Assembly: GCA_947095535.1 (NCBI GenBank)
Contig: OX352774.1
Location: 116,067,996-116,131,995, forward strand
DNA from: Poecilobothrus nobilitatus
Lineage: Eukaryota; Arthropoda; Insecta; Diptera; Dolichopodidae
DNA: 64,000 nucleotides
Direction: 5' to 3'
Numbering within the stretch: position 1 is the first letter of the stretch; each line of letters starts with the position of its first letter. Made by a program: the position numbers and the translations under genes. The notes below the pieces were generated by a model. That model was not told the origin of the DNA, ran no database searches, and saw only the letters and a list, made by a program, of their open reading frames with translations. Positions 1-12,200 of this stretch are shown here, piece after piece.

Positions 1-1250
1 AATTGCTTTTTTATTATATTTAGGAGACACAAACCAATAAATAAAAAAAAAAAATTGGTTCCATCCAGAAAAAATTACCTATACAAAAACTACCTACAAT
101 CATCCATTAAAAAATACCAAAAAAAAAAAAAAAACAATCACTTCAGCCACAATACATGTTGTATATGTTGGGCAAAGAAAAACTTTTTGAAATTATGTTC
201 TTTTTTTTTTTTTATGACCAATATTAAAATCTTTAATTAAAAAATAAAAAATGCAGCGTAGCGTTTATTATACAAAACTTATATATATCTAATTAATTGC
301 ATGCTTAAAGGTGCAACTAGAGTTTTTTTTTTTTCTTTATTTTTTTTTTGCTTTGAATGGGAATAAGACATGCAATTTCGAAAATAATTACTATTCAGTG
401 GAAATGGGAGTAAAGTAAAAGAACTTTTAAAATTATTATTTTTTTTTTTTTTTTGGTTTGTAGAATTTAATGTGGAATATGAAATTTGGAATATCAAAGT
501 GTTATTGAATTTAACAAAAAGAAACTCTAAAATGTGTGGAATTTAAATTTTATAAAATTGACAACAATTTGTTTTTTCAAACAATCAGACAATTGTATTT
601 ATAAATTGTATTTATCAAATAAGTAAAGTATAAAGTGTGGATTGTGGAATCTAAAATTAAAGAATAAATAAGTTTGCATTTAAAAATATTATGACTTTAG
701 TTATACCATAAAAATCTCTGTACAGTTTAATATTGGATCATGTAGAAACTTTTATAAACAAAAGATTTACTGGAAATAAAATTAGTTTAATGGTACGTAG
801 TATAAGGCGTAGTTCAAAATGAAGGTTACAGAAACAAAAAGTTATAGGTTTTCTTATGGAATCATAATAAATAATAAATTCCAATTACATTTTCAGAAAA
901 TATCGTATAAAATTATTGAATTTTGATGTGAAATCATGTGGAACCTATAAATTGTACTAAAAACAAAATCAGTATATACCTTTAGTTACGATTTATTGTT
1001 CTGGAATTATGTGTTGGAAGTAATTTTTTAACTAAAAATTTATTCTTTCGCAATTTCTATGATTTTATTAAGGAATTTAATGTACAACTTTTTTATTGTG
1101 GCATTTTGTTCTAATTCGTATTAAATTAAAAAAAAAGAAACTAAACTCTAAAATTTTCATATAACCGACAATTTAATACTATTAGACTATGGAATATTAA
1201 AAGTTGGAACTGGCCAATTGTAAACTTTCACTTGACAACTGGACATTTAA
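1..1250. other. AT-rich noncoding DNA
   Basis: No gene, RNA or recognisable element is visible. The stretch consists of A/T homopolymer runs and short ORFs of chance composition. Confidence 0.6.
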
Positions 1251-1257
1251 TCAGCAT

Positions 1258-1490
1258 GGACATTTTTCAAAAAAAACACTTAACAAAAACACATTTAGCA
1301 AAAAAAAAACATTCAACAAAAAGTCATTTAGCAAAATAAACATTTAGCAAAAAGACATTTAACTACTTTAACAACTGAATATCTTGAGTCCTTTTGTTAA
1401 GTGTCCATTTTCTAAATGATTTGTTGAGTTTTCTGATTATAAGCGTTGCTTTTTCTACGTATCTTTTTGTTAAGAATGTCTTTTTTTGCG
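1258..1490. repeat. Degenerate short tandem array with an inverted arm
   Basis: Positions 1258-1372 hold about seven imperfect copies of a unit close to ACATTTAGCAAAAA. From about 1388 to 1490 the same unit recurs in reverse orientation, for example CTTTTGTTAAGTGTCC and TTTTTGTTAAGAATGTC. The whole is an imperfect inverted repeat with an internal tandem structure, possibly the remains of a foldback element. No coding content. Confidence 0.5.
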
Positions 1491-2299
1491 CGAAAAGATC
1501 ACTGATCAAATATTCAGTGGCAAAATGAGAATTACCAAAAGCACCATACTAAAATGCATATTTATTTTAATATTTAGATTTTTTGGATTCAGAAAACTTT
1601 AAGCAAAATATACTAAAAGTAAATTGCTTTACATTTATTAAATATATTTCATTCATGAAAATTCTAAAAATAAAACTTTAAATTTTAAATTCTGAACAAT
1701 TTTAATTGGAATCTATTTTATTTTTTAACCTTCTATATTCTATTCTTACTAAGAAAAAAAAACATTTTATAAAACTATTTTTTACCATTTAAAATAAAAA
1801 TGTTATAAGTACTTGGCACTTCACTTTAACGTATTCGTCCTTCCACCAAAGTATCACTTCAACGTATTCGTCCTTTTATTTAAAAAATATACTTTTAAAA
1901 GATATGAAAACCATATCCGGTTAACATAAAGAATAAAGTGCTTCCTCTGTTTTCAAATACAAATTTCTTTAAATCATTTTTCATTCAATCAAAAAAAAGA
2001 AAAAATGTTTTTTAAATCTAGTCCTTTTTTTTCAATAATTCTAAAATAAAAATAGAACATAGATTAAAATATAATTCTAATAGGTATTTTAAAAACTGCA
2101 AAAGATCCAAGGTTGAAAAAATTTTACTAGTTTATAAATCTACAGTCTATTAAAATCAGTTTACAATCCAAAATACTTATTCACAATTAAGGTAATTGGT
2201 TATGTTTAAAGTTAAAAAATGGTTTGATTTAAAGTAATTTTTACTGCAATACAAGTCATGTAAAAGTATCATAGTAGAGAATTAAATCTATTATTTTGC
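1491..2299. other. AT-rich noncoding DNA with a short duplication
   Basis: No gene is visible. A short direct repeat around CAACGTATTCGTCCTT occurs near 1827-1843 and 1858-1876. Confidence 0.5.
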
Positions 2300-2348
2300 T
2301 AACAGTGACTATAGCCCATCTAAATGTTGATGACTATAATCACTGTTA
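2300..2348. repeat. Short imperfect inverted repeat
   Basis: TAACAGTGACTATAG at 2300-2314 is near-complementary to CTATAATCACTGTTA at 2334-2348, giving a hairpin with a 19-nt loop. A related sequence (CTATCAGTGACGATAGCC) occurs alone near 4120, so this is probably part of an old repeat rather than a functional site. Confidence 0.5.
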
Positions 2349-2389
2349 AGAAAATAGTATTAAAAGGCATTATACCCTTATAGTTCAAC

Positions 2390-2585
2390 AGCTCCCAATT
2401 CAATGTTTCTATATATCTGTCCTATACTCTCCTATCCCTAGTTCCTAGCCAATATACTGCGTTAGAAGGTAGGGGTTTCATCTTATTATAGTGGCTTAAG
2501 GGGAAGGTGGATTTAGTCAGTAAGAATCTGACAATACCAAGAGGGAATTTAGCTGTCTTTAGACGATTACCACCTCTCTTAGGAA
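2390..2585 (-). repeat. Family E dispersed repeat, copy 1
   Basis: Read on the minus strand it contains AGAGGTGGTAATCGTCTAAA, then GATTCTTACTGACTAAA, then CACTATAATAAGATGAAAC. Recognisable relatives lie near 3900-4095, 26395-26545, 27230-27370 and 63375-63600. I do not recognise the family. Lack of a tRNA-like head, terminal repeats or a clear ORF leaves its class open. Confidence 0.5.
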
Positions 2586-2841
2586 AAAAAAGTTAACTGC
2601 ATGGAATTCGATTTCTCTCTGTTTTTAAAGTAAAAAGATAAAACAGTTTTATTTGACAATAGTTCAAGTATTCAAATGAGTTGACTTAAATTTTATTTAT
2701 TAAAAGAATTGGGGTAAAAATTGCATAATCATGTAGGTCATCATACTTATATAAATTACCTAATTTAAAAGATTTTTATTTTGAAAACTTAATACCGTAC
2801 CACTTTAGAGACAATTAGATAAAACCAATTAAGAACATTGA

Positions 2842-3332
2842 AAACGAGAAAGAATACAGTTGACTTTGTCAACTCTTAGATACCCGTACGAACCCGTTAG
2901 TATGGTCATAGTCTGTCACTCTAACTTAGACAGGCTGTAGCTCCATAACGGGTGGGGCTACAGAAAAAAGTTGTTCCATAAAATTAATTTTTTTAGGATA
3001 TCTATTCGCATTTAAAATTTCATGGCTCTACTTCAAACGATGTGAAACTTTTGAAAAATTTGTATGGAAAAATTTGTAAGTAGTATTGGTCGGATCTCAA
3101 CCAAAAAAAAAGGGAACCTACAAATAGATCTCATTATATTTTTTAATTGCAAGAAGCTAGCTTCTTTAGTTTTTGAGTTAGCGGGCTGACGGACGGACAA
3201 AGCTTAATCGACTCAGAATGTGATTCTGATCCAATCCATACCTTTGAAGGTATATACATCTTGCTTATTTTTAGGTGTTACAAACGGAGGAGCAGTTTTA
3301 TTATACCCGATACTTATCGTGCGGGTGTAAAA
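2842..3332 (+). mobile_element. DINE-1/Helentron-like element, family A, internally deleted
   Basis: It begins with the family A terminus AAAACGAGAAAGAATACAGT, followed by a small hairpin (AGTTG...CAACT), and ends with the GTTACAAACGGAGGAG block and TATACCCGAT...CGGGTGTA, a short inverted repeat. An ACGGACGGACAAAG motif precedes the end. These blocks match the longer copies at 41.1 and 46.5 kb, but about 1 kb of interior is missing. Similarity to Drosophila DINE-1/INE-1 (TATACCC hairpin, GTCCGTCCGTCC run) is from family knowledge. It is non-autonomous with no ORF. Confidence 0.7.
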
Positions 3333-3894
3333 ATGTAGTTATTCGAGAATCGCAACTCCAGATTTTTTTTGTTTCCGTTTAATCCGTTGATTTTTTTTTT
3401 GTTTCCGCCTTTGGTCGTTTTTATATTTTTACTTTTTGCACTCAAATTTCAATACTTTTTCATTCGCTTCTTTTTCAATATTACTCACAATTATTCTCAA
3501 GTTATTTTTAAAAAAAATAATAATGTGGTCAAATAAGTAGAAAATAAATTATAATGATGCAAAAGCAATTAAGAGACATTTAATAAAATAATTTCACTTT
3601 AATAATAGCAATTAAAAAGTTTTCTTTAAAGTGTTCTTTTTTCTTACAAACACAAAAAGAAAGTTTTTTTTGCAAACTTTTTTGTCAATATATACCAAAC
3701 TTATTCATTTAATGATTGAAAGTTCTGCAGTTATTTCTATAATGAAATTTTAAACCATAGAAAGCATAGCCAAATGATAGAAATAACCCAATAAAACATA
3801 GCGAATCAAAATAATTTAACAAATTTTTATTTTCTTAAATGCAAAAACGGGATTCGTCGAATGCTATGAACTTGTTATATCCCTTATTCTTTTT
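3333..3894. other. AT-rich noncoding DNA
   Basis: No gene is visible. A small duplication built on poly-T followed by GTTTCCG occurs at about 3361-3410. Confidence 0.5.
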
Positions 3895-4095
3895 TTTACC
3901 TAATGGACGTAAGAATTTTCCAAAGACAACCTGAACACCCTCTTTTTAGATTCTTACAGACTATATACACTTCTCCCTTTGGACAATATAATGGGATGAA
4001 ACCCTTAACTGCTAAAGCAATATATTGACTAGGTGATAGGAATAGAATAGGATAAGACAAGGTTACGGAAATATTGGAAGTGGAATTGTATGAGA
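3895..4095 (+). repeat. Family E dispersed repeat, copy 2
   Basis: It shares GGACAATATAATGGGATGAAACCC and the following block ending in ATATTG with the copies at 2390-2585 (reverse) and 63375-63600. The unspecific open frame across it on the minus strand is not supported by any recognisable domain. Confidence 0.45.
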
Positions 4096-4114
4096 ACAAT
4101 GAATTATTATTAAT

Positions 4115-4375
4115 ATTTTGCTATCAGTGACGATAGCCATCAACAGTTACAAAATGCTGTAATTCATAACACTTTCCTGCATGCGTTAATAATTGAAGGT
4201 GACCTCATTGTCACTGTAGCAGCTATTATTTTTGGTGTTAGCATTAGTATTAATTATTAATATTATTATTGTTTACTACAGAGTCAGCGCCATAAATGGA
4301 TTACAACATGCAGTAGAATATAACACCTCCCTGAATGATATAATCAAATATAGCTCCATTGTAGTACCTTTTTTA
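4115..4375 (+). pseudogene. Duplicated coding-like relic, unidentified
   Basis: Two frames lying 154 bp apart give related peptides. The frame opening at 4144 reads LQNAVIHNTFLHALI and runs to a stop at 4258-4260, with a hydrophobic stretch after the shared part. The frame opening near 4286 reads LQHAVEYNTSLNDII and stops near 4376. The pattern LQxAVxxNTxLxxxI is conserved although the DNA differs at many positions, which suggests descent from a protein-coding repeat. No start codon or family is recognisable. Confidence 0.35.
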
Positions 4376-4472
4376 TAATTTTTATATTTTTTTATATGAC
4401 CTAATCGGAAAGTGAACACAAGACCATCTTATTGAAAGGTTGACGACTTAACCACTATGCCATCAGTCAGAT
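4362..4472 (-). mobile_element. tRNA-like SINE fragment (third type)
   Basis: On the minus strand the segment begins TGACTGATGGCATAGTGGTT, containing an A-box-like TGGCATAGTGG, and about 35 nt later a B-box-like GTGTTCACTTTCC. An A-rich tail (TATAAAAAAATATAAAAATT) follows. This differs from the other two SINE types in the window. A degenerate tRNA gene is less likely because the anticodon arm does not fold cleanly. Confidence 0.45.
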
Positions 4473-5784
4473 AATTATGTAACATTATGTAAGATTATTA
4501 ATATATTAAAACCTACAAATTAAGTTTAAGATTTGCGAACCATAATAAAATATATTTAAAAACCGAACCGAATTTAGTTAACGCTTAGCTTAGAACTGTG
4601 CAATTCAATTACATTCATATTATAAAATTCAAAAAATACGTTTTCATTTATGGCATGATATTCACAATATTCTAATAAAATTAACTTTGATCCTTTCTTG
4701 CATTCAATTCATTGTGAAGTGCATTTCTTCAAAGTTACAGTTTAGTTTCGATGTTAGGATTAAAATTTAGTCATACAATGAATAAAATCCTAGGAGAAAG
4801 ACTAGGTATTATTTTGCTTTTAATGTTATTAAATTTAACAGTAATTAATTTAAAATTTTACTATTAAATCTGTTCATCCATTTTAAAAGCAGATAATATT
4901 TATGCTTAAAAGTAAAAAAAAGAAAAAAAAAAACAGAAAATAAAAATGATATTAAAAAATTTAATTACTATTGAAGTTCAGGATAATCAATGGATAGTAT
5001 TAAGGCAAAAACAAAATAGAAAGGGAAAAAAAAAACTAAATAAAAAAATAAAAAACAAAGAAAAAATTATTGGTAAAAATAAAATATTTTCAATTTTAAT
5101 TTTATTCTTTTAAGGACCAAGGTAAAGGAGTCCATAAAACAAAAAAAACAGTGAGCTGAAGAATATTAAAATTAAATAGTAATTAAGTTTTGATGAATTG
5201 TAAAATTGAATTTGAATTTAATTGCATTTTAAAAGTATTCATTTAACACAGGATTTCACATAGAAAAAATTTATGAAAAGGTTTTTAAAAAGTTATTTTT
5301 ATAGTACTTTTACTTGTATATGTTTAATGTACATTCTATAAAAGATACTTAAACTAGACTCATTAAAATTTTCATTTCACCAACATAAAAAAGAAGAAAA
5401 TATTTTTAATTGTTAAATATAAATGGTTAAATAATACAGGATTTAAATACAAGCAAAAGATTTTATTAGACTACAAAAAAAAACATAAAATTGGTGATAA
5501 AAATTTTTTTGCATACAAGATAAATTTTCCCAGACTTGTTAATTTTATATGCTTGAAATTTATTAAATTAATTATAAGAATTGGATCAATGAAAAAATAC
5601 AGAATTTATTAAATATTATTTGAGTTTAACTAAAACAATAAATTGAATGTTATCTAAGAATGACAATAGTGATGTGTCCAGGACATATTCCGAAATCGTA
5701 ATTAAATTAATTAAAAATCTCGCAAATTAAGTAAATGAACTTTTCTGATTTATATTTAACAATTGAATATCTAATTTACAATTG
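4473..5784. other. AT-rich noncoding DNA
   Basis: Nothing recognisable. A- and T-rich runs dominate, and no ORF of interest is visible on either strand. Confidence 0.55.
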
Positions 5785-6785
5785 AAGGGTGTTAAATTTC
5801 TATTTGCTGACAACCTCGTATTAGTGTAGGATGAAGATAATTTACGTGAACTGGAAAAAGCAATGAATTATGACATGTTTCTCATACATACATGGATGTC
5901 ATAACATAAACTCAAGGTTAACGTAAATAAGACAAAATTAATCCTAATTAAATCAAAAAACGTTAACATCAATGTTAAGTATAATAATGATACAATTCAA
6001 AGAATTAGCAAATACAAATACCTAGGTGTTACAGTCGACGAAGATTTAAACTGGAACTTACAAGTTACTGATCTGCTACCTAAACTTCGCAGGGTAGCCG
6101 GATTACTAAAAACACTAGGAAGAAGACTCCCACATTGTTTAAAAAAATCGGTATATTTTGGTCTTTTCCATAGTATAATTTCCTATAGTATCGGAGTATG
6201 GGGAAATACATTCAATATTAATATAAAAAATATTCAAAAAATTTAAAACAGAACTATAAAAAATCTTTATAACCTGCCAATTCGTACTTCAACAAATTCA
6301 ATGCATAAACAATATGAAATCCTTAAAATTGAAGACCTAATTCGTTATACACAAACACTACACATCTATAACAGGAATACAAACAACATCAAGTCTAACA
6401 CTGAAGTAACAACCAATAACGAAGTTTATGAATACAACACCCGCTGTGCTCACCACATTAGGACATTTGCCAGCCACAACTTGCAGGGTCTGGAGTCAAC
6501 ATTTAATAGTAGTGTAAAAGAATATGACAGTCTACCAAACAAAATTAAGAGCTTAAATTATCATTCATTTAAAAAATATTGTAAAAATTCGTACATAAGT
6601 AAATATTAAAATTATACATTCTGAATAACATAATTTTATATAAGCGTAAAATTCTCATTCAAAGTAGCCATTGCCATATAAAAAAGTAAATATTAGCATT
6701 ACACATATAGATATATATTTATTGTTATACCATTTAAATTACTTAAATCATTGAATATTGCACTTAAATAAATAAATAAATTATA
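5785..6785 (+). pseudogene. Non-LTR retrotransposon (LINE) reverse transcriptase 3' end, dead
   Basis: The frame from about 5791 gives FLFADNLVLV, the RT catalytic box with the second Asp of the usual ADD changed to Asn, then a KLKVNVNKTK region and KYLGVTVDEDLNW, which are standard LINE RT landmarks. The thumb-like region follows (FGLFHSIISYSIGVWGN). In-frame stops occur soon after the catalytic box, before HKLKVNV and after NIQKI. The last 102 codons are open from an ATG at 6301 to the stop at 6607-6609. After the stop come about 150 bp of UTR and a TAAATAAATAAATAAAT tail near 6766-6785, typical of a LINE 3' end. The endonuclease and the 5' part of RT are missing, so this is a 5'-truncated copy. 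Jockey/CR1-like affiliation is inferred; the exact clade is not certain. Confidence 0.8.
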
Positions 6786-7587
6786 TTATAAGAAAACCTA
6801 TAGAAACTCTCTACGAGCCCCAAGGCTCTTTTAGAGAAATTAAAAATTAAATTAAATATTTACAATAATAAACGGTGCCCTGTTCAACATTTTGGAAAGC
6901 CGAATAACAAATTGTTTTAATACTCAAAGAACTGAATAATTTACCTGATATGATTATTTTAATAGAAATATATTCTTAAAATAGTGGGGGTTGAGTGAAC
7001 ACAAAACCCCGCTAAACTAATAATTGAATGCTTGGTTTTAACCAAACAACAAAACCGACTAAAAAAGAAGATACAGCTCTTTTTACATAAAGTTTACCAT
7101 AATATGTTTTGGCTTTAAAAGAGTAATAAATCACTATACAAACATTAAAAGCCAACCGTAGGTAAAAAAACTTCCGAAAAACAACAAAGAAACTTTCTTG
7201 AATAAACGGAACAAACAACATAAATACGAAACAAATAAAAATTAGAAGGGTAAAGAAAATATAAGTAACGCCGAATGGACTTTATTTCTCCTTCAAAACA
7301 ATAATAACATCAAATTTAAAAACTTGCGATTTCAACTTTATTACAGATTTAAAATAAAGTTGAGGCTGTCGCTTTTTCGTACAATTATTGCAGGGCACCC
7401 AATAAATCTAAGTAATTATTTATTTATTTTGTGCCTATCTAGTATTAATACTATTGCTGCTTAACGCGCAGTCATTATCATTGGCCAGATAAAAAACATA
7501 AGTAAAAACTTTTGCTTAATTATTACTAAGACGAATTAAGTTATGTTAATAAAATAAATCTTATTTTTGCTTATCATAGTACTAAAT
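6786..7587. other. AT-rich noncoding DNA
   Basis: No gene or repeat family is recognised. The 69-codon open frame on the minus strand at 7012-7221 has no recognisable features. Confidence 0.5.
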
Positions 7588-7708
7588 AATTTTTTTTTTT
7601 AATGCATTTCTCAGCCACATAAATGTGGACAGGAAATTACACAGCTTTTCCTGTTCCGGCGTTGCTGTAAATGTCGTAAGGGGGAATAACTCTTACAACG
7701 TGTGTGGT
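7588..7708 (-). mobile_element. SINE type 2, 3' part
   Basis: On the minus strand it carries the type 2 body (TTATTCCCCCTTACGACATT, then CATTTATGTGGCTGAGAAAT) and ends in a poly-A tract seen as T10 at 7588. The tRNA-like head is missing; the sequence stops just downstream of where the B box would be. Better copies are at 17055, 48693 and 54866. Confidence 0.7.
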
Positions 7709-8654
7709 ATAAATAATTTTTATGGTATTTTTACAAAACTTATTTTATACTTTTAGGTATACAATGAAATTCTAACCATAAATAGCATTAATTGAAGTAT
7801 TTATTTTGTAGAACAATATTTATTTTGTAAAGCTCCACCAATTACCGATCTATTTTCAAATATCTATGTATTGTAAACCTAATTCTGAGAAAAATTTGAT
7901 TCCTCTTAGTCACAACTTTGAATTGTCAAGACAAGAATGATCTTTAAAAATAAGAATAAGTTACCTACTTTAGAAAAAATTATTGTAATAAGAAGTACTG
8001 TAGTAAGAAAGCAAAAGCTTAGTAAAAGTAATGTCTCGTAGGCTAGTCAAATATGAAAAATAAATGCCTTAGTGGATGCTCTTTAGTTTATAGAAGACTT
8101 AAGAAGAAGAAAAGAGAAATAAAAAAAAATCTTTAACTTGGTTCCAAAAAGTTTGGTTATGTTTTACATACGGCCTAGCTGTAAATTAAAGTTAGTATTT
8201 TTAAGTATTTATAAGTTTATCATAAATAAATAAAAACAGTCTAAAGACTAATAAACAATTACTTCTTTGTTTTCCAAAATAAAAAATTATTATATTTTAA
8301 AATACCAAAATTTCAATACATTCTTCTCAAATTCCTGATCTTGTTTAACTTAAACAAGCAAATAAAAGAAAAAAACGAATTTCATTCATTCGCGACAATC
8401 AACTCCCGGATAATTAATTATTAAATTTAAATTAATGTTAAATATTTTCGGAAATTATTCCTACAAACCAACAAGCAAAATGAAAAAAAAGGAAAATAAA
8501 AGTATTAAAACTATGAAAATATCCTTAAACGATAATATTTAACTTTTCATGAAATACTTTAAGAACTAAGGTAAGTGCAAAAGTTTTAGAAATTCTAATG
8601 TTAAAACTTGTTGTTTTGCCAAATTGAAATCTACAGACACATAAATGAAATCTA
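7709..8654. other. AT-rich noncoding DNA
   Basis: No gene, RNA or element is visible on either strand. Confidence 0.5.
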
Positions 8655-8997
8655 CACATAATTATAGAATGTTCATAATTATATTAAAAAATTAAAAAGA
8701 GTGTGTAAAAAACAGCTCAGTCCCTGCACTAGGTATCTTTTTCAACATTAATTGGACTTAAAAGAGACGCGGAAACCCAAGTAGCATTCCTTAAAGCTGA
8801 TAGCACCAGTTTTCAAAATCTACAGATAAAAATCCAACGTACGATATTCTTTTTATCTCATGATCCACATAATTATAGAATGTTCATAATAATATTAAAA
8901 AATTAAAAAGAGTGTGTAAGAAACAGCTCAGTCCCTGCACAAGGTATCTTTTTCAACATTAATTGGACTTAAAAGAGACGAGGAAAATGATGTGGAT
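8655..8997 (+). repeat. 122-bp direct repeat separated by about 100 bp
   Basis: The segment at 8655-8776 recurs at 8876-8997 (offset 221 bp) with only a few differences. Both copies contain CAGCTCAGTCCCTGCAC and TTCAACATTAATTGGACTT. The spacer is not repeated. It is noncoding. It may be a local duplication or two pieces of an unrecognised element. Confidence 0.8.
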
Positions 8998-9084
8998 TTT
9001 GATCTGAGCGCTATTGAATTTTACATTTTAAATATCATTAGTTCTATTAAATTCATAAATTTTAAACTTTATTTATTTTCATAA

Positions 9085-9276
9085 TATTTTAATTTAGTTC
9101 CATATATTCATTTTAGGTATTTAGGAATACAATTTGTGGATGAGAAGTATTTAATACCACAAAACCCGGTAGATTATTTTTATATCATGCACAGACTAGC
9201 ACAATATGAAAAGTTCCACAAAATGATTGATATTGTAGAACGGCATATTACCGAAAGACTAGACTACATTAAATAG
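9085..9276 (+). CDS. Unidentified small ORF or terminal exon fragment
   Basis: The open frame runs from just after a stop at 9082-9084 to TAG at 9274-9276. Its best coding-like part reads QNPVDYFYIMHRLAQYEKFH and ends in HITERLDYIK, a balanced composition with charged and aromatic residues unlike the surrounding chance ORFs. A polypyrimidine-poor but usable acceptor (CATTTTAG) ends at 9114, so this could be a terminal exon starting near 9115. No upstream exon was found. I do not recognise the protein; it may equally be a transposon or retrogene relic. Confidence 0.3.
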   Translation, partial: YFNLVPYIHFRYLGIQFVDEKYLIPQNPVDYFYIMHRLAQYEKFHKMIDIVERHITERLDYIK

Positions 9277-12200
9277 AATCATGTTCAACATTTTACAATA
9301 CAAATGAGATCTCATAATCAATTTTAAACCATCTAGGAATTTCCACAGTATAGAAATGGTGGCACTTGCAAAACCATAGGAATTATTTATGTGGAAGTGT
9401 TATTGATTTGAATTTAATAGAACAAGATATACCTAAAAGATATCTACAAGAACAAGAGATAAATACTCTAACATTAATGTTGGAGATATAGCTTTTAATA
9501 TTAACTCTTTCTAACATATTTATGCACTGTTCTACATTATGATTCGTTATATAATACTATAATTATTATTGTTATAAAATCCCTTCTCTTTTTTCTTCTT
9601 CTTCCTTTTATAAATTAAATTCCTATTAAATAGCTATCGTTTTTTTTGTTATTTTATTAATAATTCCAATTCAAAATACTTTGAAGAAAATATAAATTTA
9701 AAATATTATTTTATATTGAATTGATGCTGTTATTCTTTTTATAAGGTAAATCTGGTATACAATAAATATTGCGACTCGACGATCATTAATTATCCTTTTT
9801 GATGTAATATTTTTTTATTTTTGTTTTTTTAGGGAAATTGGAAACTGTATATTTTCGATTATAAAAAGAGTTAAGAAAACTTAAGTTTGTATTTCTTACC
9901 ATTTTCAATACCTACTTGTAGTTATTGAACTTTGAAGTCAACTAGTAAATAACAATACTTAGTACCGGCAATAGATTTTTAGATTTTGTGTCATTGTACT
10001 CTTTTCACAGAACATACCAAAAATGTGTGTTTAAATTTTATTTTTATTTAAAATTGTTGAATGCAATAGTGCCCAAAGTGTCGAATTCTCGTTAAGCCAA
10101 CTGAAGCTTGAGACACAGGAAAAGTTTTTGACCTGATTCTGGTTACAAATTAATGTCAAAGCCAACAGCAATAAACAGAATAAAAAAATATAAATGTATA
10201 ACAAAATAAAATATATCAAACATAAACAAATAATTTTAACCTATAACATATAACTCACAGATAGAAAATATCTCCAAACATAAATTAATTATGTATACGT
10301 TATAACAGAAATATAAAATTATAACAAAAGACACAATATAATCTGGCTCTCTTCTCTTCAATTTTCGAATAAATCTTTCATCCCTGGCTTTCGCTTCTCT
10401 TCAATTGTTGAATAAATCTTTCGTCTTTAGATAATTCAATCGATTACCATTTCAGCAATTCTACATGTCGTGATAAGATCTTAAATAATAATTAATTGAG
10501 ATTCAAACCAGCATGTATCTAGTATGATGCAACAGTTGAACAACTAATAAGCAAAAACTATAACAAAATAAAACATTATCTACATAATAAACAGGAAAAG
10601 TATATTTTAAAAAATCGGCATTACTTACCATTACAAAGAATTGCAATTAAATTGAGGCTGGATCTTAAAATTGATATCAAAATAACGGGATAAAATTTTG
10701 TGGATACATATTCAACTTAAATTTTTATTATTTAGCTGATTCTGAATTAAATTAGAAAAAAAAAAATAAATAACTTTCGTTTTCAATTAATTTTTTGACT
10801 CAAGATTCGAACTTAAATGAAAGTTTTAAGAAAAATAAGAAAATTACAAATATAATACAGAAAAATTTCACTATTCCTTTTGTTACACTAGCAGACTAAC
10901 TAGCTATAATATTATGTTAGGTATTCATAAAACTCATTATAACGAAATCTTAAAGTTAATATTGCTTTAATTGGTTGATTTTTTTTTTTTTTTAAAAAAA
11001 AACAAAATAATTATTTGTTAGAAATTTTTAATTCCATCCATCATTAATTACGAAAAAAGAAAAACAAAATATAAAAAGCATAACAAAAATTCGACCTTTA
11101 CATTCATTTTCATTTCCTTTTTTATTTTTTACTTTTTCCTGTTAAAAGAAATTTATCCTTTTTAAATACAAAATATATTCTTTAACTCATTAATTACCTA
11201 AGCTATCATTAAACATGTTAGAAAAGAATAGAAAATAAATAATGATAGTTACCTTATTTATTTTAAAGATCCAATTTTCCAGAAAAAAAAAACCCCAAAA
11301 AAAAGTTATAATAACAACAAAAATTAATTATACTATAGGATATAGATAAAGGGGTAAAAAAAAAAAAAACAAAATTAAATTAAACTTAATTATATATTTC
11401 GAGGAAAATTGAGAATCAAATCAAGATCCTGTAAATTTTGAAGTAGTATTTTATAACAAAAAGTAATTAGAATTTAATATAGAAATTTTTATGCACAAAA
11501 GAATTAAAGTTCAAATTACTAGATATTGTTTTTTGCTATCCCATCTACTCACCTCGTTATTTTTGAAGGCTGCATTGTTTTGTTTTATGTTATCTATTTA
11601 TAAATTTACTTACGGAATTATGTAAAATTATTTTGTAGATACATAAGTTCTTATCTGAACTATTAAATTATCATACATTTATATTAAATCTATCTTAAGA
11701 TAATAATTTAAAACCTATGAAATACAAAAAGGATTCCTCATATTCGCCTCATATAAAACAAAAAATTCCTCTTGACAAAATTTTTCAAAAATTTTCCGAT
11801 ATTTTAACAAATTGGCAATACAAAAATCATTGATTTGGAATAATTAAAAAAAAAACTACCAATAGTATCTACAAAATACATCATTTATTACTATTATCAT
11901 AGTAACTATAAAATAGTTGCTTATTATATATATATTTTTACAATATATTCATATTGTAAAGTCGATTCAAAGCATAAAGAAAATATGGAGGATATAAAAT
12001 ATTGATTGTATCCTGTCTGTATCTTAATAGATACTTTTTCACTTCAATGAAATTAAGATAAATACGAAATTCTAAACAGAAATAAAACTCAATTCAAAAC
12101 TATTAATTATATATATTTAGTTTTATATTATATATACATGTATATAAATATATATATATATACCTATACCTGTTATAGAGTCTTTAAAAACTCATAAAAA

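Noticed and set aside
12100..12170. TATATA-rich stretch as promoter
   Set aside because: It looks like microsatellite sequence with no gene nearby.
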